From the NCBI GenBank assembly GCA_022448245.1, contig JAKVCO010000016.1, positions 1-64,000 of the forward strand: a stretch of 64,000 nt of DNA. Reading direction: 5' to 3'. The position numbers were made by a program, and so were the translations under genes. The DNA comes from Paracoccaceae bacterium (lineage in GTDB: Bacteria > Pseudomonadota > Alphaproteobacteria > Rhodobacterales > Rhodobacteraceae). This document shows, in pieces, positions 1 through 9,220 of the stretch. Every line of letters starts with the position of its first letter. The first letter of the stretch is position 1. The notes beneath the pieces were generated by a model. It searched no databases, had not been told where the DNA came from, and saw only the letters and a list, made by a program, of their open reading frames with translations.

Positions 1-1
1 A

Positions 2-292
2 GCGATTTCTGCGCCACGTGATCCGGCTTGGATTTGCGATCTTTGCGGTGAAGTGCACGCGACATGGGATCCGACTTGCGACAACTGCGGCGCCTTCGAC
101 ACGCTCAGCTGGAAACGACCCACTGCGGCCGAGGTTCAAAGCAGCGCTGCTGCCAAGATGTTGCCCATGATTGTGGGCGAAGAGACCGCTGAAGTCGAAG
201 CCGTAGAAGAGGATGCAGCCGCATTGCCGGGGCCCGAAGTTGTCGATGCAGAGATCGTCGAAAGCTCTGCCGCCGGAGCTGGCAAAAATTAG
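2..292 (+). CDS. hemY: C-terminal end of a HemY-like haem biosynthesis protein (5' end outside window)
   Basis: The frame is open from base 2, so the gene starts before the window. The visible part contains a zinc-ribbon-like pair of CxxC motifs (CDLC and CDNC, about 14 residues apart) followed by CGAFDTLSW, then an acidic Ala/Glu/Val-rich tail ending at the TAG at 290-292. This ending is typical, as I remember it, of alphaproteobacterial HemY, a membrane-anchored TPR protein linked to haem synthesis. The N-terminal membrane and TPR parts cannot be seen, so the family call rests on the short C-terminal motif only. Confidence 0.6.
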   Translation, partial: AISAPRDPAWICDLCGEVHATWDPTCDNCGAFDTLSWKRPTAAEVQSSAAAKMLPMIVGEETAEVEAVEEDAAALPGPEVVDAEIVESSAAGAGKN

Positions 293-354
293 GTCTTTTG
301 GCCCGCGCGATTCTTCGCTAAACGCCCCGCACCACCGGGCTCATGCGCCCAGGG

Positions 355-393
355 GCCGCTGTAGCTCAGATGGTAGAGCACGTCATTCGTAAT
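355..393 (+). repeat. 5' half of a tRNA-Thr gene, truncated after the anticodon loop
   Basis: These 39 bases match positions 1-39 of the intact tRNA-Thr at 490-565 with two differences (base 5 and base 16). The similarity stops right after the anticodon loop; no anticodon 3' strand, T arm or acceptor 3' strand follows. It cannot fold as a tRNA. It is either a scar of site-specific integration at the tRNA or a decayed tandem copy. Confidence 0.75.
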
Positions 394-489
394 TAGCGGG
401 TCCGCTCGCAAACTACGTTTGAGACCAGTTGGTTAGGCGCGGCGCGCTGTAACTAGTAGGGCCATAGTAGGGCCGCGACAGAGAAGGAT

Positions 490-565
490 GCCGGTGTAGC
501 TCAGCTGGTAGAGCACGTCATTCGTAATGATGGGGTCGGGGGTTCGAGTCCCTTCACCGGCACCA
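490..565 (+). tRNA. tRNA-Thr, anticodon CGT
   Basis: A full 76-base cloverleaf with encoded CCA. The acceptor strands GCCGGTG and CACCGGC pair fully; the D stem is GCTC/GAGC; the anticodon stem CGTCA/TGATG encloses the loop with CGT at positions 34-36; the T arm has the GTTCGAG loop core. It reads ACG codons. It stands at the border of the accessory region that follows, a usual place for island insertion. Confidence 0.96.
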
Positions 566-610
566 TCCTTCTCACGGTCGAAATTGTTCCTGAACGGAAA
601 ACTCCAGCAC

Positions 611-1324
611 CTAGAGGCGACCTCCAAGTTTCTTGAGCAAGTCTTTTCTACTCGCGTAGTCTGGCATCGCCCTTCCTAGCAGCGACCAGAACTCTGGTGA
701 ATGATCCGGTTTCTTCAAGTGGGCCAACTCGTGGACAACTACATATTCGATCAACGCTGGGGGTAGCTGCATTACCCGCCAGTGAAAGTTTAGGCGCCCA
801 TTCGCGCTGCAAGAACCCCATCTATACCCTAGGTCAGTAACATTCACGTAGCCTGTAGGCGAAACACCGATGAGCTTTACCCACTTCTCAACGGCATCAT
901 TCAGGTATGGGTGCGCTCTTCTCGTGTAGAACTGTTCTATTCTCTCTTCAGCCTTCGAAAGTTGATCCCTGCGCAGCAGCAAGCGATCTCCAGAAATCCA
1001 AACCGATGGGCTTGGTTTGTTTGACTCCGTGGAATCAATGATTTTGAGCCGATAGTGCTGCCCGAGCAGATAAAATCCCTCACCATCGATGAACTCAGGT
1101 TTCCGGAAAATGCTTCTCTTTTCGTCTGCATTTTGCGCCTGTAATTTCTGGTAAACCCAGACCAGCTTTTTCCTGATGAGTGGTACAACTTCATCCAAGT
1201 TGACTTGTTCGGGCAAGCTTACAACTAGCGATCCGTCACGCTCCACAGAGATGCCGACGGTCTTTCTTCGGCCACTTCTCTTTATTGTGAAGACTAAGTC
1301 TTCAACCTGCAGGGTTTCGCTCAT
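611..1324 (-). CDS. YgjP-like (DUF45/M48-type) metallopeptidase coupled to hsdR
   Basis: A 237-residue protein with the zinc-binding motif HELAHLKKPDHSPEFW near residue 197. The two His and the catalytic Glu of HExxH are present, and the third ligand region H-S-P-E-F-W is the signature of the YgjP-like metallopeptidase family. The start chosen is the ATG at 1324-1322, which overlaps the hsdR stop as ATGA, indicating translational coupling; an in-frame upstream start would run deep into hsdR. Members of this family are often found as the last gene of type I restriction operons, but their substrate is not known to me. It has no signal peptide and is probably cytoplasmic. Confidence 0.85.
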   Translation of the reverse strand: MSETLQVEDLVFTIKRSGRRKTVGISVERDGSLVVSLPEQVNLDEVVPLIRKKLVWVYQKLQAQNADEKRSIFRKPEFIDGEGFYLLGQHYRLKIIDSTESNKPSPSVWISGDRLLLRRDQLSKAEERIEQFYTRRAHPYLNDAVEKWVKLIGVSPTGYVNVTDLGYRWGSCSANGRLNFHWRVMQLPPALIEYVVVHELAHLKKPDHSPEFWSLLGRAMPDYASRKDLLKKLGGRL

Positions 1325-4300
1325 GGCGTGAAGGCCGCACGGTTTGCACGCGCTACGCCCATGCAATCCGCAGCAATCGAATCGAGTTCAGCAAAGTCGA
1401 ACATATTGCTGCTATCAAGTTGCTGAAAAATCCAACGCCTGGCCGCTTCTTGGCTAACGGCATTGTCCCAGAAGCCGGATACGCTTCCTTCCTCTTTAAG
1501 CTTTGCGACGATCCTAGTGCCAAGTTCGGCAAGTTCCTCATCTTGGTCGTCCTTCCCACTGCGCATCTGCAAGACACCGAAGATTGGGCCCTCTGTGTGA
1601 GGGTCTAGGCCGAAGGTGGCAGTTGCGCCGGATGAAGCGGCTGAGGTCTCTTCAATGAGAGCCAAGAGTTGCCGCGCGATCTCATCCCAGTTGTCGTGGT
1701 GGGTGGTTAGAATGCCGTCTAGTCGATCGCTGAGGCTCCTATACTTTGCTGGATCCTTGTCGAACGATATTGAGATGTGACGGCGAAGCGCATTTTCCAT
1801 GTCTGCTGCCTTCGCGCGGCTGCTTGTTTTGCGTTCCACCTCCTTGGCAAAGTTCGGGTCCAGGATCTCGATAGGAGGGACTTTCGGATCGATGCCGTGC
1901 GCCTGTATGAAGGCATCGAGCATGGCTTGAACCTTATGGGCGACCCCCCGCACGTCGAGAGATCGATCCCGATAGAGGTTCGCCGCAACCTTTGCGATGA
2001 ATGCAAAGATCTTCACGTCGCGAGCGAATGGACGTGCCTCGGGGCGAGGCATGAGAGCGTCGAACAAGCCGACCAGCTTCTTGACCAGAACGAGGAACTG
2101 AGCCCGGAACTTCTGGTCCTTCAGCTTGGTTACACATGCGTCGACGTAGGATTGAAGGTCGGGTCCGAGAGTAATCCCGACATCAGTAAAGTGCTTAACG
2201 ACCGCGTCTCGAGCCTGTCGCAGCTCTGGCAAGAGGTCTTCGGGCTTGCCGATGCCACCCGCTAGGTCGCCCTGATCTTCCGCGTCGTAGATCGCCAAAG
2301 CGTCCGCCAGGTTCTTTCCGACGCCGTAGTAGTCCACGACGATACCGAAGCGCTTGGCCTCTCCCGCCGTCCGGTTGGTGCGAGCGATGGCTTGCAGCAG
2401 CTCTGCGCCCGACATGGCCCTGTCGAGATACATCGCCTGTTCGACCTTGGCGTCGAAACCGGTGAGCAGCTTGCTCTTCACGACTAGGACCGCAAGCGCA
2501 TCCTGGGACAGCGGCTTCTTGAAGCGTTCGATGCGCTGCTTCGTCTCCGAAACACCGCCCCAAGCCTTCAGATGTGGCAGGTCGTTGTGGTCCACGGATA
2601 TGACCGCCGCGAACTCGAGCGCCTTGATCGTGTCTAGATAGGGTAGCGCAGTGGAGAGGAACGCCACGTCGCCGCCAGCCTCCTGCGCATCTTCCGGAGC
2701 GATATCCTTCAGGATGTCCGCAGCGCCCTCGATGGCGGCGACGATCTCGTCGCGGGCGTCGTTCAAGGCTTCGACGTACTGTACCGCCAGCTCCCTGCTC
2801 GCGGCGACGAGCTGCGCTTTCAGGTCGTTTGGGAGAATGTAGACGATGTAGTGCCGGAGCACATCGATCGCTTTGGCATTCAGCGGGTCAGCCGCGTTGA
2901 GGACACGCGCACGCGTTGCATAGCGGTCCTTGATGGCCTCGCGCTCGTCGGCCGACTTTCCGGCAAAGGTGGCGTCGAACAGCCCGTCGAGCGTCCCCTT
3001 GTCTGTGACGTCGGCCTTCAGCTCCCGCCCCTCGTAGAGGATTTTCACGATGGCGCCGTCGGCCTCTGCGTCCCGAAGGAGATAGCGGTCGATGTAGGCT
3101 CCGAAGATCTCCCGCGTCTTCTTCTTGTTCTTCTCCTCGATCGGCGTCCCGGTGAATCCGATGCGCGCAGCGTTGGGCAGAGCGTCGAGGAGGTTCTGGT
3201 GGAGCCCGCTGGTGTGCGAGCGGTGCGCCTCGTCGATGAGGACGAGGACGTCCTCGCTCTCGTTCAAGACGGGGAACGCCTTTCGCTCGCCAATCTTCGC
3301 GACCAGCTTGCCGGAACGCAGCTCGTCGGTCTTGGCTGGCAGGAGGTTCTCGGCCTTGCTGTCGGGTTGCTCGTCGTTCTCGGCTGCGAACACGATCTCC
3401 TGCTCATCGCCTTCGCCGTTCCGCTCCTGCAGCTTCTGGATCATCACGAACACGAGGTCCGGCTCCTGCCGACCTAGATGCGTCTTCGCGCCATCGGCAT
3501 TTCGCGCGACCCGCATGACCTGGCCGGCCAGTTTCGCCGTCTTGGACAGCTGATCCTCCAGGTCGGTCCGGTCGGTGACCACGACCACCTTGAACCGTCG
3601 GAGCGCCGCGATCGTCCGGAGCTTCCGCACCAGGAACACCATCGTCAGGCTCTTTCCCGAGCCCTGGGTGTGCCAGATGATGCCGCCCCGGCGGTCGCTC
3701 ATGCCATCCTGACGGCGGGTCTTGCCCTCCTGCAGGCGCCGCAGCGCGATGTGCACCGAACGGAACTGTTGATAGCGGGGCACCACCTTGATGCGCACGC
3801 CGTCGTCCGTCGTCATGTAGACGGTGAAGGAGCGCAGCGCATCGAGCAGGTACTGCGGCCACAGCAGGCCGGCTGCCATCACCTCCTGCTGCACCAGTTC
3901 CGTGCCCGGCGCCTTGCCAAGCTCGCCGCACACCTCGTCCATGGCGGCGCGGGTCTGCTCGATGCCGACCGGCTTGACCGAGCGCCACGGGAGGAAGTCG
4001 TCCGGCCGGGCGGTGACCGAGCCGACGCGGGCGTCGTAGTAGTCGGTGGCGACCAGCAAGTGGTTCGTCCAGAACAGCCGCTCCGCGCCCTCGTTCTTTT
4101 CGGGCACGCGGCGGTTGGCGTAGCGACGCATCTGGTCGATGGCGGTGGCGATGGGGTCGGTGACGGCCGGGCTCTTAGCCTCGATCACCACCAGCGGCAG
4201 GCCGTTCACGAACAGCACGATGTCCGGCACGATGAACCCGCGATCGCCGACAGCGCCGGGCGGGTCCACGCGGAACTGGTTAACCGCGACGAACTCGTTC

Positions 4301-4704
4301 TCGTCGTCCGGCTCAAACCCGATGAAGCGCACGCGGCGTTCGTGCTCGCCGTCGGGGCCCGAGACATTGACGCCGCGCACGATCTTGTCGTGCAGCTCCT
4401 CGTTGATCGCGATGAAGTCCCGCGAGGTCGGCCGCTCGAGCTGCGAGATCGCCTGGCTGATGCGGCGCTCGTCCAGCCATTCGGACCCGTCGTCGTTGCG
4501 GTTCAGACGGCGCAGCGCGTCCTCGAGCCGGTCGCGCAGCAGCGTCTGCTGGAAGGTATCGCGACCGAGCAGGTGATAGTCCCTGCGGCCGGTGCTCGGG
4601 TCCTCGTCGGCACCCTCGATATGGGTCCAGCCCATGACGCCCAGCTGGCGCAGCAGAGGGCGTTCGACGACGTTCAGTTCGTCCAGACGGTCCTGCTGGC
4701 TCAT
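1321..4704 (-). CDS. hsdR: Type I restriction enzyme R subunit (translocase/nuclease)
   Basis: A 1127-residue protein, usual HsdR length. The N-terminal nuclease domain shows the PD-ExK-type core PDIVLFVNG...VIEAKSP at about residues 158-178. The helicase part has Walker A HTQGSGKSLTM near 344, the DEAH box VLVLIDEAHRSH near 490 and motif III GFTGTPI shortly after. It would translocate and cut DNA in complex with HsdM and HsdS. Its start overlaps the hsdS stop by 4 bp and its own stop overlaps the peptidase start by 4 bp, so the genes form one operon. The frame is fully intact although hsdM is broken, so the subunit probably has no working partner here. Confidence 0.95.
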   Translation of the reverse strand: MSQQDRLDELNVVERPLLRQLGVMGWTHIEGADEDPSTGRRDYHLLGRDTFQQTLLRDRLEDALRRLNRNDDGSEWLDERRISQAISQLERPTSRDFIAINEELHDKIVRGVNVSGPDGEHERRVRFIGFEPDDENEFVAVNQFRVDPPGAVGDRGFIVPDIVLFVNGLPLVVIEAKSPAVTDPIATAIDQMRRYANRRVPEKNEGAERLFWTNHLLVATDYYDARVGSVTARPDDFLPWRSVKPVGIEQTRAAMDEVCGELGKAPGTELVQQEVMAAGLLWPQYLLDALRSFTVYMTTDDGVRIKVVPRYQQFRSVHIALRRLQEGKTRRQDGMSDRRGGIIWHTQGSGKSLTMVFLVRKLRTIAALRRFKVVVVTDRTDLEDQLSKTAKLAGQVMRVARNADGAKTHLGRQEPDLVFVMIQKLQERNGEGDEQEIVFAAENDEQPDSKAENLLPAKTDELRSGKLVAKIGERKAFPVLNESEDVLVLIDEAHRSHTSGLHQNLLDALPNAARIGFTGTPIEEKNKKKTREIFGAYIDRYLLRDAEADGAIVKILYEGRELKADVTDKGTLDGLFDATFAGKSADEREAIKDRYATRARVLNAADPLNAKAIDVLRHYIVYILPNDLKAQLVAASRELAVQYVEALNDARDEIVAAIEGAADILKDIAPEDAQEAGGDVAFLSTALPYLDTIKALEFAAVISVDHNDLPHLKAWGGVSETKQRIERFKKPLSQDALAVLVVKSKLLTGFDAKVEQAMYLDRAMSGAELLQAIARTNRTAGEAKRFGIVVDYYGVGKNLADALAIYDAEDQGDLAGGIGKPEDLLPELRQARDAVVKHFTDVGITLGPDLQSYVDACVTKLKDQKFRAQFLVLVKKLVGLFDALMPRPEARPFARDVKIFAFIAKVAANLYRDRSLDVRGVAHKVQAMLDAFIQAHGIDPKVPPIEILDPNFAKEVERKTSSRAKAADMENALRRHISISFDKDPAKYRSLSDRLDGILTTHHDNWDEIARQLLALIEETSAASSGATATFGLDPHTEGPIFGVLQMRSGKDDQDEELAELGTRIVAKLKEEGSVSGFWDNAVSQEAARRWIFQQLDSSNMFDFAELDSIAADCMGVARANRAAFTP

Positions 4705-5969
4705 TCGGCAGCCTCACGAATGGCCACCACAGGCTTGCGGCCGGTGAGGAGGTCATCGCGCAAACCTTCGCGAAGTGACGAAAGCTTGGCGCGCTCGCGG
4801 CGGTGGTCCTCGATGGCCGCAGCGACGCCGTTCACGCGGTCAATGATCGCTCGCTGTTCTTCCAGTGTGTCCGGCACGGCGATCAGCGCGCGCCGGAGGT
4901 TCGTGGGGTTGATATTCACCTGCTGCACGCCGGGCGTTGCGAACTGCCGGATGGCGCGCTGGACCGGCGCCCAATTCAGCCAGAGATGCAGGAATTCCGG
5001 CAGCAGGGCATCGCCGCAATGAAGGCGAACCAGGTAGGAAGCGAAGGCCGGGCCGGGCTCGTCCCTTCGCCAGATGGCCGCCTTGCCCACATGCTCCCAG
5101 CTGTTCGTGCGGTTGAACAGGACATCATTGCGCTGGAGCCGAAAGCGATCGACGGCATGCGCCGGCGCATACTTCATGTCTGCCAGGTCGAATTCGGCGT
5201 CCTGAATGTTGTTCATGCGGAGAACGGGGATTCCGGCGCTGCTATCGCCCAAGGACAGGTTCGTCCCGTACTCTGCTCCGACGACGAAGCGCCCGAGGTT
5301 CTCGACCGTCCATGTCGGAGGCCGGTGGCCGACTTTCGTCTCAACAAGGTCAGAAGGCTCGCGGGGTGAAGATTCGTCGGACAGACCACGCGTGAGCAGG
5401 TCGTCGATGATGCCAATGCGGACCGTGCGCAGCTTCTCAATCACCGCGTCGGTTTCGAGGGTCGCATCGTCAATGGCATCTAGGATGTCGGCGATTAGGG
5501 TCTGGCTAGGCCCATCTACCTCTCCCAGTCTCACTCGACGCAGATCGGACTCGTTAATGGCCGGATAATTCGAGCCGACTTCGAATTGCGCGACCTGCCG
5601 TTTGAACTCGTCAAGAAAAAATGAGTGGAAAAGAAAGCGGCTGTCAGCGCCTTCCTTTGGTGAAAGCACAGCGAAACCAGTCGACGCAATCAAAGGAAGG
5701 TCGGACGGTTCGCGCACCATTCCATGGCCCATCAAGCCCGGCCGAACGGTCGAGAAAAGCACGTCGCCAGGCTTCACAACGCGGCGCGCGCGGCTGGGGC
5801 TGTTCGCGTAAGTGAGTGCTCGGGTCCTTTGCCAGTCGATCTTGCCCTGGTTTACGCTGCTCAGGTCGATGTATCTAAACCAGAAGTCGGTCGGCGTCTC
5901 CCGTCCGAGGCTCTCCATGTTGGCGTCACAGTATTGGCTCAGCGGATTCGTGGAGCTTTCGTCAGGCAT
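4701..5969 (-). CDS. hsdS: Type I restriction enzyme specificity subunit
   Basis: A 422-residue protein with the two-repeat build of HsdS. The first half (about 30-180) is a target-recognition domain with the motifs VKPGDVLFSTVRPG and SNYPAINESDLRRV, followed by a helical spacer ending in LRTVRIGIIDDLLTRG. The second half repeats the pattern (LQRNDVLFNRTNS, ATPGVQQVNINPTNLRR) and ends with LRDDLLTGRKPV. Each half recognises one part of a bipartite DNA site. The start overlaps the remnant of hsdM by 8 bp. Intact in itself, but without a complete HsdM it cannot form a methylase. Confidence 0.93.
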   Translation of the reverse strand: MPDESSTNPLSQYCDANMESLGRETPTDFWFRYIDLSSVNQGKIDWQRTRALTYANSPSRARRVVKPGDVLFSTVRPGLMGHGMVREPSDLPLIASTGFAVLSPKEGADSRFLFHSFFLDEFKRQVAQFEVGSNYPAINESDLRRVRLGEVDGPSQTLIADILDAIDDATLETDAVIEKLRTVRIGIIDDLLTRGLSDESSPREPSDLVETKVGHRPPTWTVENLGRFVVGAEYGTNLSLGDSSAGIPVLRMNNIQDAEFDLADMKYAPAHAVDRFRLQRNDVLFNRTNSWEHVGKAAIWRRDEPGPAFASYLVRLHCGDALLPEFLHLWLNWAPVQRAIRQFATPGVQQVNINPTNLRRALIAVPDTLEEQRAIIDRVNGVAAAIEDHRRERAKLSSLREGLRDDLLTGRKPVVAIREAAE

Positions 5970-6724
5970 ACCTGAGCTCCTTTAGGTAGCCGTCCAGCCG
6001 CGTCGTTGCGTCGGCCCTGCGCCCTGCGATCTTCTTCAGGCTGACCCGATACTTGTCCCAGAGCCGCTCCAAGTCGGCCACCAGAGCGCCGACGCGGCGG
6101 ACGCGGGCGCGCTCAAACCGGTCGAGCAGCCGCTCGCGGTCGATGTCGAGCACCAGTTCGCGGCAATCATCGTCGTCCAGTTCGGCCCGTGCGGCCGTCA
6201 GCCGCTCGACGAACGCCGCCTTGAGCCGCCGCAGCGTAGCGCGCGCTTCCTTCAGCTCTTCTTTGATCGCCTCATAGGGTGCGAGCATGGCGTTGATGGT
6301 CTCGGCTTCCTCGACCAGCGGCGCGAGGCGGCGTTCGATGGCTGCCAGTTCGGCTTCGAACTCCTGCACGTCCATGCCCCGCGCGCGCATCCAGTCGATG
6401 GAGCCCTTGGACGGCTTGCCGGTGCCCGTGGTTTTCACCAGCTCCTTCCGGCGCTTGTCGTCGTCCTTCATTTCGGCGCGCAGGTCCTTGCGCCGCTTTT
6501 CCAGCTCCTTGGCGAGGTTGCTGCCTTCCTCGGCCCCGTCCAGCCAATCCTCGGCGCCCTCGACCCCGTCGCCCGTCTCCTAGGCTTCCTTCTCGGCCTT
6601 GACCCGCTCCACCTCGGCCTGCGCGGCGGACAGCTCAGTGACGTAGTCCGCCATGCGATGGCGCACGAAGGGATGGGCGAGTAGCTCCTCCAGCGTGACC
6701 TTCACGGTCTTCTTGGCGTCGCTG
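5962..6724 (-). pseudogene. hsdM: hsdM remnant: C-terminal part of the type I methylase subunit, truncated by IS21 element
   Basis: Reading the minus strand from the IS border at 6724 gives a continuous hydrophilic helical sequence (KKTVKVTLEELLAHPFVR, then an E/A/K-rich coiled coil) that resembles the C-terminus of HsdM and leads with an 8-bp overlap into hsdS. The catalytic methyltransferase part (NPPY-type motif, SAM-binding region) is absent because the IS21-family element begins at 6725. In addition there is an in-frame TAG at 6580-6582, in a position where the neighbouring residues suggest a Glu or Gln codon. The segment 5962-6471 is still open from an internal ATG, but this could only make a tail fragment. 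I do not see the missing N-terminal part on the far side of the IS. Confidence 0.85.
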
Positions 6725-6754
6725 TGTTGATTGTCACTGAGAACTGACCCGGTA
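6725..6754 (+). repeat. IS21 element terminal inverted repeat, left
   Basis: Starts TGTTGATTGTCACTGAGAAC and is identical over 30 bases to the reverse complement of 9191-9220. A diverged tandem copy (CACCGAGATTTGACCC) follows directly inside. Confidence 0.95.
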
Positions 6755-6796
6755 TTTTCACCGAGATTTGACCCACCCTCAGTTATGCGTCGTGGC

Positions 6797-7588
6797 TTAT
6801 GACGCGGTCAATGTTGCGGTCTCCTTTTCTGTTTTCTTTGCAGCCTCAGCGCTGGCCTTGAAGCGGTAGCTGTCGTTGCCAGTCTCGAGGATATGACAGC
6901 GGTGCGTCAGCCGATCGAGGAGCGCTGTGGTCATCTTAGCATCGCCGAAGACCTGTGCCCATTCTGAGAAGCTGAGGTTGGTCGTGATGATGACGCTGGT
7001 GCGCTCATAGAGCTTACTCAGCAGGTGGAAGAGCAGCGCCCCGCCGGACGCACTGAACGGCAGGTAGCCGAGCTCATCCAAAATGACCAAGTCGACCTTG
7101 GTCAGCATCTCAGCCATCTTGCCAGCCTTGCCAAGCGCCTTCTCCTGCTCAAGTGCATTGACCAGTTCCACGGTTGAGAAGAAGCGCACCTTGCGCCTGT
7201 GATGCTCAATTGCCTGCACGCCAATTGCTGTCGCGGTATGGCTTTTGCCTGTTCCTGGCCCGCCGATCAGCACGACATTCTCAGCTGCTTCGATAAACTC
7301 GCAGCGATGCAGCTGCCGTACTGTCGCCTCGTTGATCTCGCTGGATGCAAAATCAAAACCGGTGAGGTCTTTGTAGGCGGGGAAGCGGGCGACCTTGGTG
7401 TGGTAGGCAATGGAGCGCACTTCGCGTTCGGCGATCTCCGCCTTGAGCAATTGCGACAACATCGGTGTTGCAGCTTCAAAAGCGGGGGCACCTTGGGCGA
7501 CCAGATCGTCGACGGCATTTGCCATGCCATAGAGCTTGAGGCTGCGCAGCATAATGATGATGGAGGCTCCTGCTGGGTCATGACGCAT
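6797..7588 (-). CDS. istB: IS21 helper ATPase IstB
   Basis: A 263-residue AAA+ ATPase of the DnaC/IstB type. Walker A is GGPGTGKSH at about residues 109-117 and Walker B is [12 protein letters not shown] near 166-177; the sensor region has TTNLSFSEW. It helps IstA select the target site. Its ATG overlaps the 3' end of istA by 11 bp, which implies translational coupling and fixed stoichiometry. Length is normal for the family. Confidence 0.95.
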   Translation of the reverse strand: MRHDPAGASIIIMLRSLKLYGMANAVDDLVAQGAPAFEAATPMLSQLLKAEIAEREVRSIAYHTKVARFPAYKDLTGFDFASSEINEATVRQLHRCEFIEAAENVVLIGGPGTGKSHTATAIGVQAIEHHRRKVRFFSTVELVNALEQEKALGKAGKMAEMLTKVDLVILDELGYLPFSASGGALLFHLLSKLYERTSVIITTNLSFSEWAQVFGDAKMTTALLDRLTHRCHILETGNDSYRFKASAEAAKKTEKETATLTAS

Positions 7589-9107
7589 GGCGCTTCTCCC
7601 CAGCCTGTCTCAGCCCGTCATAGCGATCGACGTTGGCTTCTGGCGTCGTCTGCAATGCCAGAGCGTCTGGTGGGTCGACCTCGGGATGGTCTATTGGTTT
7701 GCGATCAATTAATCGATGTAGCAGGTTCAGGATGTGCGTCTTGGTGGGCACGCCCGCTTCCAAAGCCAGTTCCACCGCGCACAGGACGTCTGCCTCATTG
7801 TGCTGAAGAACCAATGACAGGATGTCGACCATTTCTCGGTCTCCACCTTCTTTGCGCAGCATGTGATCCTGCAACTGGCGGAAGGCATCTGGCATCTCGG
7901 TGAATGGCGCCCCATTGCGCAGAGCGCCTGGTTTGCGTTGAATGACAGCGAGATAGTGGCGCCAGTCATAGATGACCTTGCCAGGCTTTCGATGTGATCG
8001 TTCGATTATCCGGGCGTGCTCACAGACCGCTTGCCCTTCGGCGACCACCACCAAGTGTTCAGGATAGACATGCAGGCTCACCCGCCGGTTCGCAAAGCTG
8101 GCAGGCACACTGTAGCGGTTGCGTTCAAAGGTAATCAGGCACGTCGGAGACACCCGCTTGCTGTGTTCGATAAACCCGTCGAATGCTGGCGGCAGCGCCA
8201 TCAGCGTGGGCTTCTCTGCCTCCCAAACATCTGCAATGGAACCCGGCAACGTCTTGTGTGAGGTCTCTGCCCACAGGGCGAGACAACGATCTTCAAGCCA
8301 CTGGTTCAGTCCTTCCAGATCAGCAAAGATCGGCATAACCTGCCACATTCGGTTGCGCGCGTCCTGCACATTCTTCTCAACCTGGCCTTTCTCCCAGCCT
8401 GCGGCCGGATTGCAGAACTCAGGCTCAAACACGTAATGGCTGGTCATTGCCTTGAAACGCGCATTGATGTCGCGCTGCTTGCCTTTGCCGACACGATCAA
8501 CTGCGGTCTTCATATTGTCATAGATGCCACGGCCTGGAACACCGCCAAATACGCGGAATGCATGCCAGTGGGCATCGAATAACATCTCATGTGTTTGCAG
8601 AGGATACGCACGCACCAAAAACGCTCGGCTGTGGGACAGCTTAACATGGGCCACCTGAAGCTTGACCCGCTCGCCGCCGATATTGGCCCAGTCTTCACTC
8701 CAGTCGAATTGGAAAGCTTCGCCCGGTTGGAATACCAAAGGCACAAAAGTGCCGCGCCCTGTTGTCTGTTCCGCGCGGTGTCGATCCGCCCGCCATGCCC
8801 GCGCAAAAGCCGCGACGCGTTCATAGGAGCCGTCATATCCCAGCTTCACCAGATCCGCGTGCATTTGCTTGACCGTTCGCCGTTCTTTGCGTGACTTCCG
8901 CGTCTGGATTAGAAGCCAAGCAGACAACCGATCCGCATAGGCGTCCAACTTGCTCGGACGCTTTGGCGTCTTGAAACGAGGCTCCGATACGCCTTCGCGC
9001 AGATACTTCTTAATCGTGTTCCGAGACAAACCCGTCCGACGGGCAATCTCTCGTATCGGCATTTTGTCACGCAATGCCCAACGTCTGATGACACTCAAAA
9101 ATCCCAT
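7578..9107 (-). CDS. istA: IS21 transposase IstA
   Basis: A 509-residue DDE transposase if started at the ATG at 9107-9105 ([16 protein letters not shown]), which is preferred over an upstream in-frame start because it begins directly at the helix-turn-helix ([19 protein letters not shown]). The catalytic triad can be traced: D in FQFDWSE near 131, D in GIYDNMK near 195 and E in the KGQVEKNV segment near 241. It cuts the element ends and joins them to the target together with IstB. Confidence 0.94.
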   Translation of the reverse strand: MGFLSVIRRWALRDKMPIREIARRTGLSRNTIKKYLREGVSEPRFKTPKRPSKLDAYADRLSAWLLIQTRKSRKERRTVKQMHADLVKLGYDGSYERVAAFARAWRADRHRAEQTTGRGTFVPLVFQPGEAFQFDWSEDWANIGGERVKLQVAHVKLSHSRAFLVRAYPLQTHEMLFDAHWHAFRVFGGVPGRGIYDNMKTAVDRVGKGKQRDINARFKAMTSHYVFEPEFCNPAAGWEKGQVEKNVQDARNRMWQVMPIFADLEGLNQWLEDRCLALWAETSHKTLPGSIADVWEAEKPTLMALPPAFDGFIEHSKRVSPTCLITFERNRYSVPASFANRRVSLHVYPEHLVVVAEGQAVCEHARIIERSHRKPGKVIYDWRHYLAVIQRKPGALRNGAPFTEMPDAFRQLQDHMLRKEGGDREMVDILSLVLQHNEADVLCAVELALEAGVPTKTHILNLLHRLIDRKPIDHPEVDPPDALALQTTPEANVDRYDGLRQAGEKRHAS

Positions 9108-9190
9108 GTCGATCACTCCAAATCTCCCCAACCAAAACCGTCGGGGCAGTGTGTTCACATGGGTCAATTCTCAATGACAATTGATGGGGC

Positions 9191-9220
9191 TACCGGGTCA
9201 GTTCTCAGTGACAATCAACA
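9191..9220 (-). repeat. IS21 element terminal inverted repeat, right
   Basis: Perfect 30-bp inverted match to the left end. A diverged inner copy lies at 9161-9180 (18 of 20 bases equal). The stop codon of the interrupted RTX gene (9205-9207) lies inside this repeat. Confidence 0.95.

Larger units (their letters stand above)
6725..9220 (-). mobile_element. IS21-family insertion sequence, complete, 2496 bp
   Basis: The element contains istA and istB in the usual overlapping order on the minus strand and is bounded by perfect 30-bp inverted repeats (6725-6754 and 9191-9220). A second, inner copy of the terminal sequence lies near each end (about 6755-6774 and 9161-9180), as is usual for this family. 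Both genes are open, so the element may be active. The 4-8 bp flanks (GTCGCTG on the left, CCCCAAT on the right) do not match, so no target duplication is seen. The left flank is hsdM and the right flank the 3' end of an RTX gene, two unrelated genes. Confidence 0.95.

Noticed and set aside
433-627. Minus-strand open frame with the sequence GTRTPDPIITNDVLYQLSYTG
   Set aside because: It is the antisense translation of the tRNA-Thr gene and its flanks, a well-known false protein.
3478-5022. Plus-strand open frame of 514 codons
   Set aside because: Fully antisense to hsdR and hsdS, which have clear domains; composition (many V, D, H, R, L) is that of a high-GC shadow frame.
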